A stretch of 64,000 nt of DNA from Planctomycetota bacterium (GCA_020638905.1 JACKHP010000010.1:65186-129185); one strand, 5' to 3'; counted from the stretch's first letter, positions 20,947-32,580 are shown. Numbers and translations: made by a program. The notes: generated from the sequence alone by a model not told the origin.

Positions 20947-22620
20947 ATGTGCACACGCTCGAAACAGGTCACGTCCACCATCACGCTCACGTCGCTCGCC
21001 CTCGCGCTGTTCGCGGGAGGCACGTCCGCCCAACTCCACGTGCAACTCCACTTCGGCGAGAACCTCGCCGTGGCCGGGGACGAGATGGGCACGTCGGTCG
21101 CGATCCTCGGCGACCTCGACGGCGACGGGAAGGGCGAGGTCGCCGTGGGCACGCCGGGCGACTCGACGAACGGTGTCGACGCGGGCGCGGTGTACGTCGC
21201 CGATGGACAGTTCGGCAACGTCCTGTACGTGATCCGCGGGACGCACGCCGGCGACCGCTGCGGCGAGTCGATCGCGAACCTCGGCGACGTCGACCTCGAC
21301 GGCTTCGACGACCTGCTCGTGGGCTTCCCCGGCGAGGACTTCAACGGCAACGACACGGGACGGGCGCGCGTCTACTCCGGCGACTCGGGTCTCGTGCTCT
21401 ACACGCGCATCGGTCCGCAGGCCGGCGCGCGCTTCGGTGCCGCGGTGGCCGCCGTGGGCGACACGAACGGCGACGGACGCCCCGACTTCCTGGTCGGCGC
21501 GCCGGACTACGACGTCGCCGGACTCTCGGGACAGAGCCACGGTTACGCGGGCCTCTTCTCGGGCGCGCCGTTCGGCACGCCGATGGGCACGTTCACCGGC
21601 ACCCAGTCGTTCGAGCAGCTCGGCTACGCGGTGGGTGGGGCGGGCGACGTGGACGCCGACGGCGTGGCCGACTTCGCGATCGGCGCGCCCGGCCACGACG
21701 TCCTGTTCACGTTCAACACGGGCAGGGTCACGGTCTACTCCGGCGCGACGCACGGGTTGCTCGGCTCGCACGTCGGCTCAGCCTTCGACTCGCTCGGCTT
21801 TGCGCTCGCGCCCGTGGGCGACACCGATCTCGACGGCGTCCCCGAACTGCTGGCCGGTGCGCCGGGACACGCGTCGAACCGCGGTGCGGTGCAGCTCCTC
21901 GAGGGACCGCTCCTGTCGCAGGTCTGGCAGCTCGAGGGACCGCAGCTCACGACGAACGATCGCTACGGTTCGTCGGTCTCGGGCCTCGGCGACTTCGATC
22001 GTGACGGGCACGTCGACATGCTCGTCGGCGCGCCGATGGAGGGCACGTCCTTCGGCGGACTCGTGCAGGTCGTGTCCGGCGCCGACGGACTGCCAGCGCA
22101 GTCGATCTACGGCGCCGCGGCGGGCGACGGCTTCGGCAGCGCGGTCGCGGGCGCCGACCTGAACGGCAACGACTGGCCGGACGTGTTCGTGGGCGTCCCG
22201 CTGAGCGACGCCGAGGGCGCCGACTCGGGCTACGCGATCGCGTACGACCTGCTCACCGTCCAGCCGAACCTGCTGCTCGGCGGACCGGGCATCGCCGCGC
22301 TGAGCGTGTACGGCACTCCGCTCGTCACCGGCGGCCAGGCCGACATGGCACTCACGTTCGCGCCGCCGAGCAGTCCCGCATACCTGCTGCTGTCGCTCGA
22401 GGAGGACGTGGTGCCGTTCAAGGGCGGCTTCCTCGTGCCCGAGGTGGCGACGGCGCTCATCGTGTCGCTGGTCACCGACGCGCAGGGCGAGATCCTGATC
22501 CCTTCGCTGCCGGGCGGCGGGGGACCGCTCATCGTCTACGCGCAGTACGTGATCAAGAACGCCATGTACCCGCTCGGCTTCGGCATGTCGAACGCGGTGG
22601 CCATCGAGTACCTGCCGTAG
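20947..22620 (+). CDS. Secreted seven-bladed FG-GAP protein
   Basis: 557 residues with a signal peptide (STITLTSLALALFAGG). Seven FG-GAP repeats of the integrin-alpha type follow, each with a Ca-binding DxDxDG-like loop. Examples are GDLDGDGKGEVAVGTPG, GDTNGDGRPDFLVGAPD and GDFDRDGHVDMLVGAPM. Seven repeats suit one beta-propeller. The last 110 residues (22282-22617) are a separate beta-sandwich-like domain shared with other secreted proteins here (see findings). No enzyme motif is visible. A cell-surface or extracellular adhesion role is a guess from the fold. Confidence 0.88.
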   Translation: MCTRSKQVTSTITLTSLALALFAGGTSAQLHVQLHFGENLAVAGDEMGTSVAILGDLDGDGKGEVAVGTPGDSTNGVDAGAVYVADGQFGNVLYVIRGTHAGDRCGESIANLGDVDLDGFDDLLVGFPGEDFNGNDTGRARVYSGDSGLVLYTRIGPQAGARFGAAVAAVGDTNGDGRPDFLVGAPDYDVAGLSGQSHGYAGLFSGAPFGTPMGTFTGTQSFEQLGYAVGGAGDVDADGVADFAIGAPGHDVLFTFNTGRVTVYSGATHGLLGSHVGSAFDSLGFALAPVGDTDLDGVPELLAGAPGHASNRGAVQLLEGPLLSQVWQLEGPQLTTNDRYGSSVSGLGDFDRDGHVDMLVGAPMEGTSFGGLVQVVSGADGLPAQSIYGAAAGDGFGSAVAGADLNGNDWPDVFVGVPLSDAEGADSGYAIAYDLLTVQPNLLLGGPGIAALSVYGTPLVTGGQADMALTFAPPSSPAYLLLSLEEDVVPFKGGFLVPEVATALIVSLVTDAQGEILIPSLPGGGGPLIVYAQYVIKNAMYPLGFGMSNAVAIEYLP

Positions 22621-22629
22621 TCGCAGCGA

Positions 22630-22665
22630 CGCGGCGCGCGCGGGATGCCCCGGTCGCGCGCCGCG
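22630..22665 (+). terminator. Hairpin after FG-GAP gene
   Basis: An 11-bp perfect stem CGCGGCGCGCG/CGCGCGCCGCG with a 14-base loop begins nine bases after the stop. No T-tract. Likely a 3'-end hairpin. Confidence 0.45.
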
Positions 22666-22807
22666 GCATGGGTGGGGGGATGCCACCGAGTCGGGCTGCG
22701 CGACCACGACTCGCGACGAGGCGTGGCCGCGCGGACGCCCCGAAGTCGATCCGGAGGCCTCGGTGCGGGACTGCGCGAGCGGGCGTGGAATGCGCCGAAA
22801 CCGGGTC

Positions 22808-22836
22808 TTGACACCCGCCGGCCACTCCGGTGGAAT
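22808..22836 (+). promoter_or_regulatory. Sigma70-like promoter for VCBS-repeat gene
   Basis: A perfect TTGACA (22808-22813), 17-bp spacer and TGGAAT (22831-22836). Lies about 90 bp before the next start codon. One of two consensus -35 boxes found. Confidence 0.5.
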
Positions 22837-22924
22837 GTCTCACGCGTCTGCGACTCAGTCTCAATATGGGTCACTTCGAGGCGGGCGCACCGGATCGCTC
22901 CCCGTCTCCCGAAGGTTGCTCCCC

Positions 22925-24628
22925 ATGCTCGTTCGCAGTCCGTCCCCGTCCGCCGCCGGCCTCGTCCTGGCGGCCGCCCTGCTCTCGCCCGCCGCCGCCG
23001 CCGTCGAACCCGCGGGTCTCCGCCCGACCCTCGAAGTCGGTCCGCTCGTCGGCGGCCAGCACTTCTTCGTCCACATCCGCACCGCCGGCGCCTCGGTGGC
23101 CGGACTGTTCCTGTCGCTCGACGGGACGCCGACCGTGCCGGTCGGCGCGCTCAAGCCCGTCTTCGGCCTCGACGTGGCGGCCGCCACGCTGATCGTGCTG
23201 CCTTGCGACGGCAGCGGACGCGTGCTGATCGACATCCCCACGAACCCCGGCGTGTACGGGCCGTCGGGCCTGGACGTGCCGGTCTTCTTCCAGGCGGTCG
23301 CTCCGCTCGGCAACGGATTGCTCGGTGCCAGCGAGGCGCACGCGGTGCGCAGCGAGCCGACGCCGGTCCTCCCCGGCTTCCTGGTCGACGTCGCGGCGAC
23401 GAACCTGCCCGTGGGGTACGACTCGATCGCCGGCGTCGAGGTGGCGCACGGGGACGTCGACCGCGACGGGAACGAAGACCTCGTCTTCTTCGGCGGCTCG
23501 CCCGGCACGACGCTCGTCACCTGGAAGGGCGACGGACAGGGCGCGTTCCACGACGCGTCGGCAGAGACCTTCCCCGGTTACCAGCCGCTGGCCTCGGGCG
23601 CGCTCCAGCTGGCGGACGTCGACGGCGACAACGACCTCGACGCACTGCTGGGTGGCGGCTTCGACTCGAGCACCACGGTGCCCGACGAGCTGTGGCTCAA
23701 TACGAACGGAGTCTTCGCACCGGCGCTCAACTTCCCGCCGGGTGACGGACAGACGCGCAGCTTCGAGGTCGCCGACCTCGATGGCGACGGACTCTCCGAC
23801 CTCGTGCTCGGCGTCGGTCCCGAGACGCACCTGCCGTCGTCGGGCGGCAAGGACCGTCTCTACTTCGCCGACGGCGCCGGCGGCTGGACGGAGTCGATCG
23901 CGTTCCGCGACGCCCCGTGGAACGACCCGAACCTGCCCACCACGGTGATCCGCAGCGGCGACCTCGACAACGACGGCTTCCTCGACCTGATCGTCGGTCG
24001 CCAGGACACCTCGTCGGTCGACGGAATCCCCGGCCAGCCCAATTCGCTGCTGCTCAACGTCGGCAACGGCAGTTTCGCCGACCAGTCGGCACTGCTGTTC
24101 TCGAACAACCCGTCCGACAACACGCAGGACGTGGCCCTGGCCGACCTCGACCTCGACGGCGACCTCGATCTCGTCGTCGCGAACAGCCACGGCTCGGTGC
24201 CCGCGTCCCAGTCGGGCGAGTTGTTCGTGAACCAGGGCGGTGCCCAGGCCGGCACGCTCGGCTTCCTGCTCGAGGACACGACGAGCGAACTCGAGATCAG
24301 CACGCCCGCCGACTGGATCCGGCTCTCCGTCGTCACGGCGGACATGGACGCCGACGGCGACCCCGACGTGATCATGGGTGTGCACGACCTGTTCGCCGGA
24401 GCCGACCAGCTGATCTTCCTGAACCAGGGCGGCGTCCAGATGGGCGTCGCCGGATCGCTCGTGCGTCAGACCTGGTTCGATCCCGGCGACTTCATCTGCT
24501 ACGGCGTCGCGGCCTTCGACGCCGACCACGACGGCGACCGCGACCTGCTCATGCTCGGCGACGGCGTCGTCTCCGGCGACCCGACCCAGGGCGAGCGCGC
24601 TCGGCTGTTCGAGAACACGACCCTCTGA
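22925..24628 (+). CDS. Secreted VCBS/FG-GAP repeat protein
   Basis: 567 residues with signal peptide (AAGLVLAAALLSPAAAA). Unlike its upstream neighbour, the shared domain of about 110 residues comes first (about residues 30-150: LEVGPLVGGQHFFVHI, LFLSLDGTPTVPVG, DGSGRVLIDIP, VFFQAVAP). It is followed by about seven VCBS/FG-GAP repeats with Asp-rich Ca loops, for example GDVDRDGNEDLVFFGG, ADLDGDGLSDLVLGVG and GDLDNDGFLDLIVGRQD. The ATG is the last in-frame start before the signal peptide. Predicted extracellular, calcium-binding propeller; ligand unknown. Confidence 0.86.
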   Translation: MLVRSPSPSAAGLVLAAALLSPAAAAVEPAGLRPTLEVGPLVGGQHFFVHIRTAGASVAGLFLSLDGTPTVPVGALKPVFGLDVAAATLIVLPCDGSGRVLIDIPTNPGVYGPSGLDVPVFFQAVAPLGNGLLGASEAHAVRSEPTPVLPGFLVDVAATNLPVGYDSIAGVEVAHGDVDRDGNEDLVFFGGSPGTTLVTWKGDGQGAFHDASAETFPGYQPLASGALQLADVDGDNDLDALLGGGFDSSTTVPDELWLNTNGVFAPALNFPPGDGQTRSFEVADLDGDGLSDLVLGVGPETHLPSSGGKDRLYFADGAGGWTESIAFRDAPWNDPNLPTTVIRSGDLDNDGFLDLIVGRQDTSSVDGIPGQPNSLLLNVGNGSFADQSALLFSNNPSDNTQDVALADLDLDGDLDLVVANSHGSVPASQSGELFVNQGGAQAGTLGFLLEDTTSELEISTPADWIRLSVVTADMDADGDPDVIMGVHDLFAGADQLIFLNQGGVQMGVAGSLVRQTWFDPGDFICYGVAAFDADHDGDRDLLMLGDGVVSGDPTQGERARLFENTTL

Positions 24629-24890
24629 CCGGACCGGACGGCGGCGCCGGGAGGTGTCGTCGTCCACGAGACAACAGACCCGTCGGGGAATCCTTCGGCG
24701 GGTCGGGGGTCCGGACGAACTCGAAGGCGTCCGGGCCCCCACTTTCTCGCAGCATCCCGCGACGCGCGACATGACGCGCGCAGGGCTCGCGCCCCGTGAC
24801 GAACACGCGACCGCCCGCACCCGCGCCGGCGTGCGTCCGTCGACCACGCAATATCCGCGGCGCACAGGCGCCGCCCGATTGGAGGACCGC

Positions 24891-26963
24891 ATGTCACGCC
24901 CCGTCCGCCTCGCGCTCGCGCTCGTCGCCGCGAGCCTGTCGTCGTCCGTCGCGTTCGCATCGACCCGTGACGCCGCGCCGTCCCCGCGTCCGCCGTCGGG
25001 CGTCGTGTGGACGTTGCTGCCGCGCGCGGTCACGAGCTTCGGCGCCGCGGTCGACGGCGGCTGGCTGTACGTCCTCGGCGGCTACCACGGCACGCCGCAC
25101 GAGTACTCGCGCGAGGGACAGTCGCGCGCGTTCTACCGCATGAGCCTGTGCGATCCGCGCGACGTCGAGCTGCTGCCCGGCGAGGAGGGCGTGCAGGGCG
25201 CGGGCCTCGCGGCGCATCACGGACGGCTGCTGCGCGTCGGCGGACTCGCCATCGAGAACGCGCGCGGCGAACCCGAGTCGCTGCGTTCGCTCGACACGGT
25301 CGCGTTCTTCGATCCGCGCGAGAACGCGTGGACGGACGGTCCCGCGCTGCCCGAGCCGCGCTCGTCGCAGCGGCTCGCCGTGGCCGGCGACACCGCCGTG
25401 GTCGTCGGCGGCTGGACGCTCGACGGCGCGCGCTCGGACGTGTGCTGGTGCGACACGTGGCTCGCGCTCGACCTGGCCGATCCCGACGCGCGCTGGACGG
25501 TGCACGACGCGCCCTTCCGTCGGCGCGCGCTCGGGCTCGCGGCCACCGACACGCACGTCGTCGCCGTCGGCGGCATGGACGGAGAGAGCGGACAGGTCGT
25601 CTCCGAGACGTGGCTGCTCGACCTCGCCCGCGGCGAGTGGGCGCGCGGTCCCGACTTCCCCGAGGCGGGCTTCGGTGCCGCGGCCTGCGCAGCGGACGGA
25701 CGCGTCTTCGCGTCGGCGCGCAGCGGCGTGGTCTACGCGCTGCGTCCGGGCGACGAAGCCTGGAGCGAGTGCGCGAAGCTCGCGTTCCCGCGCTTCTTCC
25801 ACGAGCTCGCGGCCACGCCGGACGGCGAGTTGCTCGCGCTCGGCGGCATCGTCGGCATGGATCCGTCGGGGCGCCTGCGGCACGTCGAACGGGTGCGTCC
25901 CGCGCCGGCGGCCGCGTTCGTGCCGGCCGGCGGCGAGGATCCTTCCGACGCGACATGCGACGCGCGCGACGACGCCCCGGTCGACGACGCCGCTGCCGCG
26001 GAGTCCACCGCGCGCGTGCTGCTGCGCCTCGACGTCCCCACGCCGGCGCTCGCGCGCAACCGGCAGGGCGCGGCGCTCGTCGGGCGCGCGCTCTACCTCT
26101 TCGGCGGCAACCGCAGCACGGGACAGCACGACTTCGGTCCCGACGACTTCCTCTCCGAAGGTTGGCGGCTGAGTTTGGCGGACCTCTCGTGGGAGCGGCT
26201 GCCCGACTTTCCCGCGCGGCGTCAGTCGATGGTCGCGCTGTCGTCGTCCGACGGGCGTGAGCTGCGCCTGTTCGGCGGTTTCGGACACGACGGGGACGCC
26301 GCGCGCACGCAGTCCGGCGCCCAGGCCTTCGACCTCGAGCTGGGACTCTGGCGCGCGTTGCCCGAGTTGCCGGCGCCGCTCACGCAGTTCGGACTGGCCG
26401 ACGTCGGCGACGCGAAATACGTCCTCGGCGGACTCGACTACGATCCCGATCGTGTCGAGGACGACGGCTTCCGCCACGTGCGCACGGTGCTGCGCGCCGA
26501 CACGGCGGCGCGCGAGCCGCGCTTCGTCGACACCGGACTCGAGCTGCCCGAGGCCCGGCGCGCGTTCGGCTGTGCGGCGCTCGACGGACGCATCTACCTC
26601 GTGGGCGGCATGGCCGGCGACTTCGCGCGCGTCGAGCCGTGTCGCGCCTTCGATCCCGCGGCGGGGACGTTCGCCGAGATCGCGTCGCCGCGCGCCGTGC
26701 GCATCTCGCCCGAGCTCGTGGCCCTCGACGGACGGCTCGCGCTGTTCGGCGGCACGTCGCGCGACCCGCGGACCGGCGACTCGCGCTCGGATCCGTCGAT
26801 CGAGGTCTACGATCCGGCCACCGACACGTGGCGCGTCGCGCTCGAGGATGCAGGACTCGATCCGCGGCACGCGCGCGCGTTCGCGCTCGACGGCCGCCTG
26901 CTGATCGTGAGCTTCATGGCGTCCGACGCGGGTGTCGCGACGATCGTGCTCGTGGACGTGTGA
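24891..26963 (+). CDS. Exported Kelch-repeat protein
   Basis: 690 residues with signal peptide (LALALVAASLSSSVAFA). Eight or nine Kelch motifs with the diagnostic double Gly are spread over the length: YVLGGYHG, VVVGGWTLDG, VAVGGMDG, LALGGIVG, YLFGGNRS, RLFGGFGHDG, YVLGGLDYD, YLVGGMAGD, LFGGTSRDP. A low-complexity acidic linker near residue 350 (DDAPVDDAAAAES) separates two groups, so two beta-propellers are possible. No catalytic residues of galactose oxidase (the Cys-Tyr pair) are apparent. The start has the SD GGAGGA five bases upstream. Role unknown; extracellular binding is inferred. Confidence 0.85.
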   Translation: MSRPVRLALALVAASLSSSVAFASTRDAAPSPRPPSGVVWTLLPRAVTSFGAAVDGGWLYVLGGYHGTPHEYSREGQSRAFYRMSLCDPRDVELLPGEEGVQGAGLAAHHGRLLRVGGLAIENARGEPESLRSLDTVAFFDPRENAWTDGPALPEPRSSQRLAVAGDTAVVVGGWTLDGARSDVCWCDTWLALDLADPDARWTVHDAPFRRRALGLAATDTHVVAVGGMDGESGQVVSETWLLDLARGEWARGPDFPEAGFGAAACAADGRVFASARSGVVYALRPGDEAWSECAKLAFPRFFHELAATPDGELLALGGIVGMDPSGRLRHVERVRPAPAAAFVPAGGEDPSDATCDARDDAPVDDAAAAESTARVLLRLDVPTPALARNRQGAALVGRALYLFGGNRSTGQHDFGPDDFLSEGWRLSLADLSWERLPDFPARRQSMVALSSSDGRELRLFGGFGHDGDAARTQSGAQAFDLELGLWRALPELPAPLTQFGLADVGDAKYVLGGLDYDPDRVEDDGFRHVRTVLRADTAAREPRFVDTGLELPEARRAFGCAALDGRIYLVGGMAGDFARVEPCRAFDPAAGTFAEIASPRAVRISPELVALDGRLALFGGTSRDPRTGDSRSDPSIEVYDPATDTWRVALEDAGLDPRHARAFALDGRLLIVSFMASDAGVATIVLVDV

Positions 26964-26988
26964 GGTCCGCGCGCGCGGGCGCGTCGGG

Positions 26989-29025
<2,037 letters not shown>

Positions 29026-29060
29026 GGGCGATGTCTTGTGGGACGGGCGGAGGCGCGCTC

Positions 29061-29066
29061 AGTGTA
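29061..29066 (-). promoter_or_regulatory. Putative -10 element TACACT for metG
   Basis: Minus-strand gcTACACTga, about 36 bp before the ATG of metG. Member of the TANNNT series. Confidence 0.4.
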
Positions 29067-29239
29067 GCGACGCGGGGGCGCGGGGCGGCGAGTCCGTACC
29101 GTCCCTCGCCGTCGCCGACTCCCAGGACGATTCGAGGGACTTCTGCCCGCGCGCGAGGGATGATGGGCTCTCGTGGTGAGAGTGGGCAGGCAGGTGTCGG
29201 GCCCCGAGACGTCCCGCCGCCCGCGCGAGGAGTTGAGGG

Positions 29240-29641
29240 ATGAGCACGAGATGGGCTTCCGTCCGCGCGGTCGTGGCGGGCATTCTCGTCATCGTCGTCA
29301 CGTCGACGGCGATCGACGTCGTCCTACAGGCCATCGGCTTCTTGCCGCCGATGAATCGGCCGCTGGACGACGCGCAGGCCCTCGTCGCCACGAGCTACCG
29401 GGTCGTCTTCGGCGTGGCGGGCGGCTGGGTCACCGCGCGGCTCGCGCCCGGCCATCCCATGCGACACGCGCTTGCGCTCGGGGCGCTCGGCGTGGTGCTC
29501 GGAGCGGCGGCCGTCGTGGCCACCTGGGACAGCAACCTCGGTCCGCGCTGGTACGGCCTCTCGCACGTCGTCCTCGCGCTGCCCGAGGTGTGGCTCGGCG
29601 CGTGGATCGTCGAGCGCCGCTCGACGAGGACCGAGGGATGA
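29240..29641 (+). CDS. Small four-helix membrane protein
   Basis: 133 residues with three or four predicted membrane helices (about residues 9-32, 50-66, 74-94 and 104-122). A basic N-terminus suggests the inside-in rule. The SD AGGAGTTGAGG is directly before the ATG. It resembles small DUF-type integral membrane proteins, but I cannot name a family. It lies alone between metG (divergent) and the EI24-like gene (convergent). Confidence 0.7.
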   Translation: MSTRWASVRAVVAGILVIVVTSTAIDVVLQAIGFLPPMNRPLDDAQALVATSYRVVFGVAGGWVTARLAPGHPMRHALALGALGVVLGAAAVVATWDSNLGPRWYGLSHVVLALPEVWLGAWIVERRSTRTEG

Positions 29642-29743
29642 CGCCGCGCGGCCTGGCCGTGCTCGCGCGCCCGTGCGCGCTCGCGTGAGGCCGTTCGCGC
29701 TCGCCGACCCGCCCTCGCGGAGCGCTGCGCGACGACGCGCCGC

Positions 29744-30589
29744 CTATCCCTTGTCGGGCTCGTCGAGGAAGGCCAGCGTCGAGCCGACGATGCCGAACGG
29801 CAGCAGCAGCGGGACGAAGCTCACCACGACGCCGAGCGCGATCACGAGCAGGATGTGCCGGCGGGCCCAGGCGGTTCGGCGTCCCGCGGGGTAGAGCTTG
29901 CGCGACAGGATCACGTCGACCTGGCCGAGGCCGGCGTAGTAGAAGCCGGCGGCGACGAACAGCGGCGCGCCCACGGCGGTGAAGCTCAAGGCGAAGAGCA
30001 GCGCCATCACGAGCGCCTGGCGCAGCACGAGCGAGAGCGCGGCGCGCAGCGAGCGCAGCAGGTCGCCGACGAAGGCCGACCAGGGACGTCCCGGGTCTTT
30101 GCGGCCGAAGTGCACCGACTCGACGGCCTCGCTGAGCATGTCGTAGAAGGGCGCGTTCACGATGCTCGAGAGCAGCAGCGTGAGGAAGAAGCCGGCCAGC
30201 ACCGCGACCGTCCACAGCACCACGCCGAGCAGCCAGCCGGTGGCCTCGCGCAGCCAGTCGATCCACGCGGGCCACGACTGGGACAGGTCGGGCATCCAGT
30301 CGGACGCGTAGGTCGCGAGGCCCCAGACGATGAGCGCGAAGAGCAGCGCGTTGAGCAGCAGCGGGAGGACGATCCAGCTCCACAGGCGCGGGTTGCGGGA
30401 GACGTAAGCCATGCCGCGCAGGGGCGAGGCGAGGCCGCGCGAGACGGCCGAGCCGAGGGCGCTGCCGGCGGTGGCGGGACGCGGCGCGGTGTTGCCGCAG
30501 CGTCCGCACTCGGCGGGCGGCGGCAGGGTCGCGGCGCCGCAGCGCCAGCACCGCTGCTTGCCCGGGGCGTCCGGGGACGTGTCGCTCAT
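29744..30589 (-). CDS. EI24/CysZ-like membrane protein with N-terminal zinc ribbon
   Basis: 281 residues. Residues 13-32 hold two CxxC pairs (CWRCG and CGRCG), a small zinc ribbon. The rest is an EI24-domain membrane protein of CysZ type, with five or six helices (WIVLPLLLNALLFALIVW, WTVAVLAGFFLTLLL, LVLRQALVMALLFALSF, HILLVIALGVVVSFVPLLL). The phrase VNAPFYDMLSEAVE is typical of the family. CysZ is a sulfate channel in enterobacteria; the zinc-ribbon version here may differ in substrate. The start was set at MSDTSP because upstream in-frame sequence is basic and unrelated. Confidence 0.82.
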   Translation of the reverse strand: MSDTSPDAPGKQRCWRCGAATLPPPAECGRCGNTAPRPATAGSALGSAVSRGLASPLRGMAYVSRNPRLWSWIVLPLLLNALLFALIVWGLATYASDWMPDLSQSWPAWIDWLREATGWLLGVVLWTVAVLAGFFLTLLLSSIVNAPFYDMLSEAVESVHFGRKDPGRPWSAFVGDLLRSLRAALSLVLRQALVMALLFALSFTAVGAPLFVAAGFYYAGLGQVDVILSRKLYPAGRRTAWARRHILLVIALGVVVSFVPLLLPFGIVGSTLAFLDEPDKG

Positions 30590-30703
30590 CGTCCGGCCTC
30601 GCTCGTGCTCGATGGGGACGGGATCGGAGCCGCGTGCGCGCCGAGGAGCGCGCCCCCGTCCTGGACGCGGCGCGACGGGCGGGCCGCGCACCGCGGGGCG
30701 CCG

Positions 30704-30709
30704 ATCCTA
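30704..30709 (-). promoter_or_regulatory. Putative -10 element TAGGAT for EI24-like gene
   Basis: Minus-strand gcTAGGATcgg, 115 bp before the ATG of the EI24-like gene. Fits the TANNNT series but is far from the start. Confidence 0.3.
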
Positions 30710-30814
30710 GCAACCCTGGACGATCGTCCGGGCACGGCGTACGTGCGGCGCCGGAGCCGAGCCGGCCGGCCCGCGGAGCCCCTGGGCGCGTGGCCCGCCG
30801 CGGCCCGGGGATGC

Positions 30815-30820
30815 TACCCT
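30815..30820 (+). promoter_or_regulatory. Putative -10 element TACCCT for gcdH
   Basis: gcTACCCTgg, 79 bp before the gcdH ATG. Member of the TANNNT series. No consensus -35. Confidence 0.3.
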
Positions 30821-30899
30821 GGCCCGGATCGTCGGGCCGTCCGAAAGGGCGCGCCGCCGACACCCTTCCGACCTGACTCACGCCACGCGAGTTCGAACC

Positions 30900-32072
30900 A
30901 TGGGCGCCTTCCGCGGTCTCGACTACTTCCACCTCGACGACCTCCTGACCGAAGAAGAGGTCATGATCCGCGACATGACGCGCGACTTCGTGTCGGACGC
31001 GGTCATGCCGGTCATCGAGGACGCGTACGAGAAGGCGTACTTCCCGATGGACCTCGTGCCGAAGATCGCCGAGCTCGGCATGCTCGGCGCGAACCTGCCG
31101 ACCGAGTACGGTTGCGCGGGACTGGGTCCGGTCGCGTACGGACTCATCTGCCAGGAGCTCGAGCGCGGCGACTCGGGACTGCGCTCGTTCGTGTCGGTGC
31201 AGGGCAGCCTCGTGATGTGGCCGATCTTCGCGTACGGCTCCGAAGAGCAGAAGCAGAAGTGGCTGCCGCGCATGGCGAAGGGCGAGGCCATCGGCTGCTT
31301 CGGTCTCACAGAGCCCGATCACGGCAGCGATCCCGGCGGCATGGAGACGCGCGCCACGAAGGACGGCGACGGCTGGATCCTGAACGGCGCCAAGATGTGG
31401 ATCACGAACGGCACGATCGCCGACGTGGCCGTGGTCTGGGCGCGCACCGACGAGGGCATCCAGGGCTTCCTGGTCGAGAAGGGCACCGAGGGCTTCAGCG
31501 CCCCCGAGCAGAAGCGCAAGTTCAGCCTGCGCGCGAGCGTGACGAGCGAGCTGGTGCTCGACCACGTGCGCGTGCCCGACTCGGCGCGGCTGCCCGGCGT
31601 GAAGGGGCTGAAAGGCCCGCTGGGCTGCCTGACCCAGGCGCGCTACGGCATCGCGTGGGGCGGCGTCGGCGCGGCGATGGCCTGCTACGACGAGGTGCTG
31701 CAGTACACGAAGGAGCGCGAGCAGTTCGGGCGTCCGCTCGCGGGCTTCCAGCTCATCCAGGCCAACCTGGCCGAGATGGTGACCGAGATCACGAAGGCGC
31801 AGCTCGTCGTCTGGCGTCTCGGCAAGCTGAAAGAGGCCGGCAAGGCGCGTCCGCAGCACGTGAGCCTGGCGAAGCGCAACAACATCCACATCGCGCTGAA
31901 GATCGCGCGCATGTGCCGCGACATGCTCGGCGCGAACGGCATCACCGCCGAGTACCAGGCCATGCGCCACATGTGCAACCTCGAGTCGGTCTACACGTAC
32001 GAGGGCACGCACAACATCCACACGCTCGTGATCGGCCAGGACGTGACGGGGATCTCGGCCTTCGGCGGGTAG
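30900..32072 (+). CDS. gcdH: Glutaryl-CoA dehydrogenase-type acyl-CoA dehydrogenase
   Basis: 390 residues, a full-length FAD-dependent acyl-CoA dehydrogenase. GCDH converts glutaryl-CoA to crotonyl-CoA in lysine/tryptophan catabolism. GCDH-like phrases are strong: SGLRSFVSVQGSLVMWPI, CFGLTEPDHGSDPGGMETRA, KMWITNG, CLTQARYGIAWGGVGAA, and YEGTHNIHTLVIGQDVTG with the catalytic Glu. Decarboxylation cannot be proved from sequence alone, so a close acyl-CoA dehydrogenase is possible. No other beta-oxidation gene is nearby. A VOC-fold gene follows after 95 bp. Confidence 0.85.
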   Translation: MGAFRGLDYFHLDDLLTEEEVMIRDMTRDFVSDAVMPVIEDAYEKAYFPMDLVPKIAELGMLGANLPTEYGCAGLGPVAYGLICQELERGDSGLRSFVSVQGSLVMWPIFAYGSEEQKQKWLPRMAKGEAIGCFGLTEPDHGSDPGGMETRATKDGDGWILNGAKMWITNGTIADVAVVWARTDEGIQGFLVEKGTEGFSAPEQKRKFSLRASVTSELVLDHVRVPDSARLPGVKGLKGPLGCLTQARYGIAWGGVGAAMACYDEVLQYTKEREQFGRPLAGFQLIQANLAEMVTEITKAQLVVWRLGKLKEAGKARPQHVSLAKRNNIHIALKIARMCRDMLGANGITAEYQAMRHMCNLESVYTYEGTHNIHTLVIGQDVTGISAFGG

Positions 32073-32167
32073 TCGCGCGGGCGGCGAGTGCCGTCCGGCA
32101 TGCGTGTCGATCGAACCGGACGTCGGCCTCGATCGAGAGCAGTGTCACCGGCATCTCGGAGAGTCGC

Positions 32168-32554
32168 ATGAATCGTGTCACCGGCATCGGCGGCGTGTTC
32201 TTCAAGGCGAAGGACCCGAAGGCCCTGGCCGCGTGGTATCGCGACCATCTGGGCATGAACGTCGAAGACTGGGGCGGGGTCGCGTTCCGCTGGGTCACCG
32301 AGTCGAACCCGAGTGGAACGGGGACGACGGTCTGGAGCCCGTTCAAGGCGGACACGACGTACTTCGCGCCCAGCCAGGCCAGCTTCATGGTGAACTACCG
32401 GGTCGAGGACCTCGACGCCGTGCTGGCCGCCCTGCGCGCCGAAGGCTGCCAGGTCGACGACAAGGTCGAAGAGTCGGAGTTCGGCAGGTTCGGCTGGGTG
32501 ATCGACCCGGAAGGCAACAAGGTCGAGCTCTGGCAACCGCCCGCGGGGCAGTGA
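32168..32554 (+). CDS. VOC-family (glyoxalase-like) protein
   Basis: 128 residues. A glyoxalase/bleomycin-resistance fold with two beta-alpha-beta-beta-beta modules: VFFKAKDPKALAAWYRDHLG, then VNYRVEDLDAVLAALRAEG and the closing metal/substrate phrase DPEGNKVELWQPP (Glu of the usual metal set). This closing form is common in uncharacterised VOC proteins. Substrate unknown. It stands between gcdH and the convergent PNPOx-GAF gene. Confidence 0.82.
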   Translation: MNRVTGIGGVFFKAKDPKALAAWYRDHLGMNVEDWGGVAFRWVTESNPSGTGTTVWSPFKADTTYFAPSQASFMVNYRVEDLDAVLAALRAEGCQVDDKVEESEFGRFGWVIDPEGNKVELWQPPAGQ

Positions 32555-32580
32555 GAGTCCGCTCGACGGTGCCTCTGCCG

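Larger units (their letters stand above)
22621..22924. other. Intergenic region between FG-GAP and VCBS genes
   Basis: 304 bp holding the 3' hairpin of the upstream gene and a promoter candidate near 22808. The rest shows nothing recognisable; open frames through it have no family resemblance. Confidence 0.5.
30590..30899. other. Intergenic region between divergent EI24-like and gcdH genes
   Basis: 310 bp with a -10-like element on each strand (30704-30709 minus, 30815-30820 plus). Nothing else is recognised; no RNA gene or long palindrome was seen. Confidence 0.4.
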
